A stretch of 64,000 bases of DNA from Variibacter gotjawalensis (GTDB taxonomy: Bacteria > Pseudomonadota > Alphaproteobacteria > Rhizobiales > Xanthobacteraceae): contig NZ_AP014946.1 of the NCBI RefSeq assembly GCF_002355335.1, positions 2,309,501 to 2,373,500 on the forward strand. The letters run 5' to 3'. A model generated the notes under the pieces. It was not told where the DNA came from, made no database searches, and worked only from the letters and a program-made list of their open reading frames with translations. Positions 62,451-64,000 of the stretch are shown piece by piece (position 1 is the stretch's first letter; every line of letters starts with the position of its first letter). The position numbers were made by a program, and so were the translations under genes.

Positions 62451-62648
62451 ATGCGCGTATTGGTTGCACTAGCGGCTCTGACGATGACGATGGCTTGGGT
62501 CAGCGGCGAAAGCGTCGCACAGAAGAAGAAGGGCTGCCCCGCCAATTACGAGAGCACCTGCCAAGCGTCCTGCATGAAGGCCGGCGGCCAGCCGCGCAAA
62601 TGCCCACAGTACTGCGCCAAGCGTCTACGCGAGAACTGCGCGACCTAA
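62451..62648 (+). CDS. Exported six-Cys mini-protein with symmetric twin CX3C pattern
   Basis: A 65-residue protein. The start ATG 62451 has AAGGGAG 11 bases upstream. Signal peptide about residues 1-23 (LVALAALTMTMAWVSGESVA). The mature part KKKGCPANYESTCQASCMKA and GGQPRKCPQYCAKRLRENCAT has cysteines spaced C-x7-C-x3-C-x9-C-x3-C-x7-C, a perfect mirror. The two inner CX3C motifs fit a helical hairpin held by nested disulfides, as in small Tim-type and alpha-hairpinin folds. Family not recognised. It is flanked by terminators. Confidence 0.7.
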   Translation: MRVLVALAALTMTMAWVSGESVAQKKKGCPANYESTCQASCMKAGGQPRKCPQYCAKRLRENCAT

Positions 62649-62663
62649 GCCAATCCCAAAACA

Positions 62664-62693
62664 AAATCGCCGGGCGCGAGGCCCGGCGATTTG
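62664..62693. terminator. Bidirectional terminator before rpsD
   Basis: AAATCGCCGGGC-GCGAG-GCCCGGCGATTT: long stem with flanking A and T runs, between the mini-protein gene and convergent rpsD. Confidence 0.85.
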
Positions 62694-62715
62694 AAACTTT
62701 GGCTGCGAACAGCAA

Positions 62716-63333
62716 TTAGCGCGAGTAATACTCGACGACCAGATGCGGTTCCATCATGACCGCATACGGCACTTCGTTGAGCTGCGGGATGCGCGCGTAT
62801 TTCGCGGTCATCTTCGAGTGGTCGACCTCGATGTAATCCGGCACGTCGCGCTCGGCGAGCTGGGTCGCCTCGATAACGATGGCGAGCTGCTTCGAGGCTT
62901 CCTTGACCTCGACCACGTCGCCGACCTTCACCTGATAGCTCGCGATGTTGACGCGGCGACCGTTGACCTTGACGTGGCCGTGGTTGACGAACTGGCGGGC
63001 GGCCCAAACGGTCGGGACGAACTTTGCGCGATAGACGACGGCGTCGAGACGGCGCTCCAGGAGGCCGATCATGTTGGCGCCCGAGTCGCCCTTCATGCGG
63101 ATGGCTTCGTCGTAGGTGCGGCGGAACTGCTTCTCGGAGATGTTGGCGTAGTAGCCGCGAAGCTTCTGCTTAGCGCGGAGCTGCACGCCGTAATCGGAGA
63201 CTTTGCCCTTGCGGCGCTGGCCGTGCTGGCCCGGGCCGTATTCACGCTTGTTGACGGGGCTCTTCGGACGGCCCCAGATGTTCTCGCCCATACGGCGATC
63301 GAGCTTGTACTTAGCGTTACTGCGCTTGGTCAT
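62716..63333 (-). CDS. rpsD: 30S ribosomal protein S4
   Basis: A 205-residue S4. Begins [20 protein letters not shown], the zinc-free alphaproteobacterial form; [20 protein letters not shown] near 75; the S4 RNA-binding domain near 96-158 contains [20 protein letters not shown] and [19 protein letters not shown]. It binds 16S rRNA early in 30S assembly. Stand-alone, with a terminator. Confidence 0.97.
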   Translation of the reverse strand: MTKRSNAKYKLDRRMGENIWGRPKSPVNKREYGPGQHGQRRKGKVSDYGVQLRAKQKLRGYYANISEKQFRRTYDEAIRMKGDSGANMIGLLERRLDAVVYRAKFVPTVWAARQFVNHGHVKVNGRRVNIASYQVKVGDVVEVKEASKQLAIVIEATQLAERDVPDYIEVDHSKMTAKYARIPQLNEVPYAVMMEPHLVVEYYSR

Positions 63334-63556
63334 CGCGTCCTCGTGTTGCGATAGATTGAGGAAACGCGCCCTCCTATGTCACGGCATTTCACCGGGACTG
63401 ACAGGTTTTGACCGCCATAGCGTCGGCCACAAACCACGGGTCGCGAAACGTCAAGCGGGCCGAAAAGGCCCGCCAGATGTCGCGGTGTTTAAGGGGATTC
63501 AGCGAGCCTGTCAATTTGACTTTGCGGCTTTTAAAAACCTCAAGTTGCGTAGCAAC

Positions 63557-64000
63557 TTAAGCGTGAATGCTCGCCTTAAGATTGAAGGTCGCTAGCGCCG
63601 AATCCAGGTCCGGGCGGGCGCCCGACGTAAATTCCGCAAAAGCATCCAGCCTTGGCGACGGCTTTTGCGGCCCGACCAGCGAGACCACGCGGCGCGCGAT
63701 GGCGGGCGCCGGATCGATATAGGTCACCGGCCACGGCGCGACGCGCCGCATGCGCTCGGTGAGCAGCGGGAAATGCGTGCAGGCAAGCACCAGCGTGTCG
63801 GTGCGCGCGATCCCGTCGTCCTTGAAGGCCGGCGCGATGGCTTCTGCCAGCTCTGCGTCGGAGACCGGATCGCCCTTGAGTTCGCGTTCCGCGTAGGGCG
63901 CGAGCAAAGCCGAACCGACGACATTCACTTTGCAGCCGGTGGCGAATTCACGGATCAGCGCCTGCGTGTATTCGCGCTTCGCCGTCGCCTCGGTGCCGAG
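63557..64000 (-). CDS. murI: Glutamate racemase (C-terminal part, 5' end outside the window)
   Basis: A partial MurI of at least 147 residues. The open frame continues past base 64000 toward its start. Visible: SALLAPYAERELKGD, TDTLVLACTHFPLLTERMRR (catalytic Cys in ACTH) and WPVTYIDPAPAIARR. MurI makes D-glutamate for peptidoglycan. The tail ends FNLKASIHA. Confidence 0.9.
   Translation of the reverse strand, partial: LGTEATAKREYTQALIREFATGCKVNVVGSALLAPYAERELKGDPVSDAELAEAIAPAFKDDGIARTDTLVLACTHFPLLTERMRRVAPWPVTYIDPAPAIARRVVSLVGPQKPSPRLDAFAEFTSGARPDLDSALATFNLKASIHA

Noticed and set aside
1-64000. CRISPR arrays, rRNA operons, tRNA genes
   Set aside because: No regularly spaced direct repeats, no rRNA-like sequence and no cloverleaf with a matching acceptor stem was seen by eye. 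A covariance-model search would be decisive for tRNA.

Overview
The window reads as chromosomal DNA of a GC-rich alphaproteobacterium of the order Hyphomicrobiales (Rhizobiales), probably near the Bradyrhizobium/Xanthobacter families. The evidence is a CckA-type cell-cycle kinase with CtrA-like boxes, a GAAC-N7-GAAC SOS box before recA, an F1-ATPase zeta subunit, the purC..purS-purQ-purL arrangement, alphaproteobacterial-type DksA and S4, and many orphan tripartite-tricarboxylate (Bug/TctC) receptors. No rRNA, tRNA or CRISPR array was seen.

Layout. 1-12.6 kb: end of a glycosyltransferase-like gene, LpxH-like phosphoesterase, MFS and LysE transporters, two tandem BioF2-type acetyltransferases, a CoxE-like VWA protein, a methyltransferase, a patatin, a Bug receptor, and a third FemAB/GNAT-like protein. 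12.7-20.7 kb: a CsbD gene, an SRAP (YedK) protein, ycjX-ycjF, a SixA-like phosphatase, a MoxR ATPase, dksA, a GNAT and a FliO-like protein. 20.9-24.5 kb: an accessory island between two identical 17-bp repeats, with an integrase remnant and a large CAP/RTX/DUF4214 gene broken by one amber codon. 24.7-31.3 kb: an NAD-type isocitrate/isopropylmalate dehydrogenase homologue, cckA, small genes, a Tim44-domain protein and a DUF3551-like protein. 31.4-42.6 kb: beta-propeller, cupin, LysR/pirin/WrbA, Bug receptors, two paralogous tiny secreted proteins, class I fumarase, and a Crp/Fnr regulator with an overlapping small gene.

42.6-46.7 kb: recA and alaS. 46.9-55.4 kb: two Bug receptors, GNATs, a YdeI-like protein, NADP isocitrate dehydrogenase, the btaA-btaB betaine-lipid pair, and a TrmJ methyltransferase fused to a DUF559-like domain. 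55.4-64 kb: HpcH/HpaI aldolase, ATPase zeta subunit, purC-(secreted protein)-purS-purQ-purL-bolA-grxD on one strand, a tiny protein with a symmetric six-cysteine twin CX3C pattern, rpsD and the end of murI.

Themes. CckA, the FliO-like gene and CtrA-like boxes suggest a cell-cycle/motility control point interrupted by the island. Core metabolism (fumarase, two isocitrate dehydrogenases, purine synthesis, BolA/Grx) is mixed with scavenging receptors that lack their TctA/TctB membrane partners. Palindromic REP-like elements of at least four families sit between genes. The best candidates for something undescribed are the island with its broken CAP/RTX gene, the twin-CX3C mini-protein, the paralogous YLETTGARNA proteins and the methyltransferase-DUF559 fusion.
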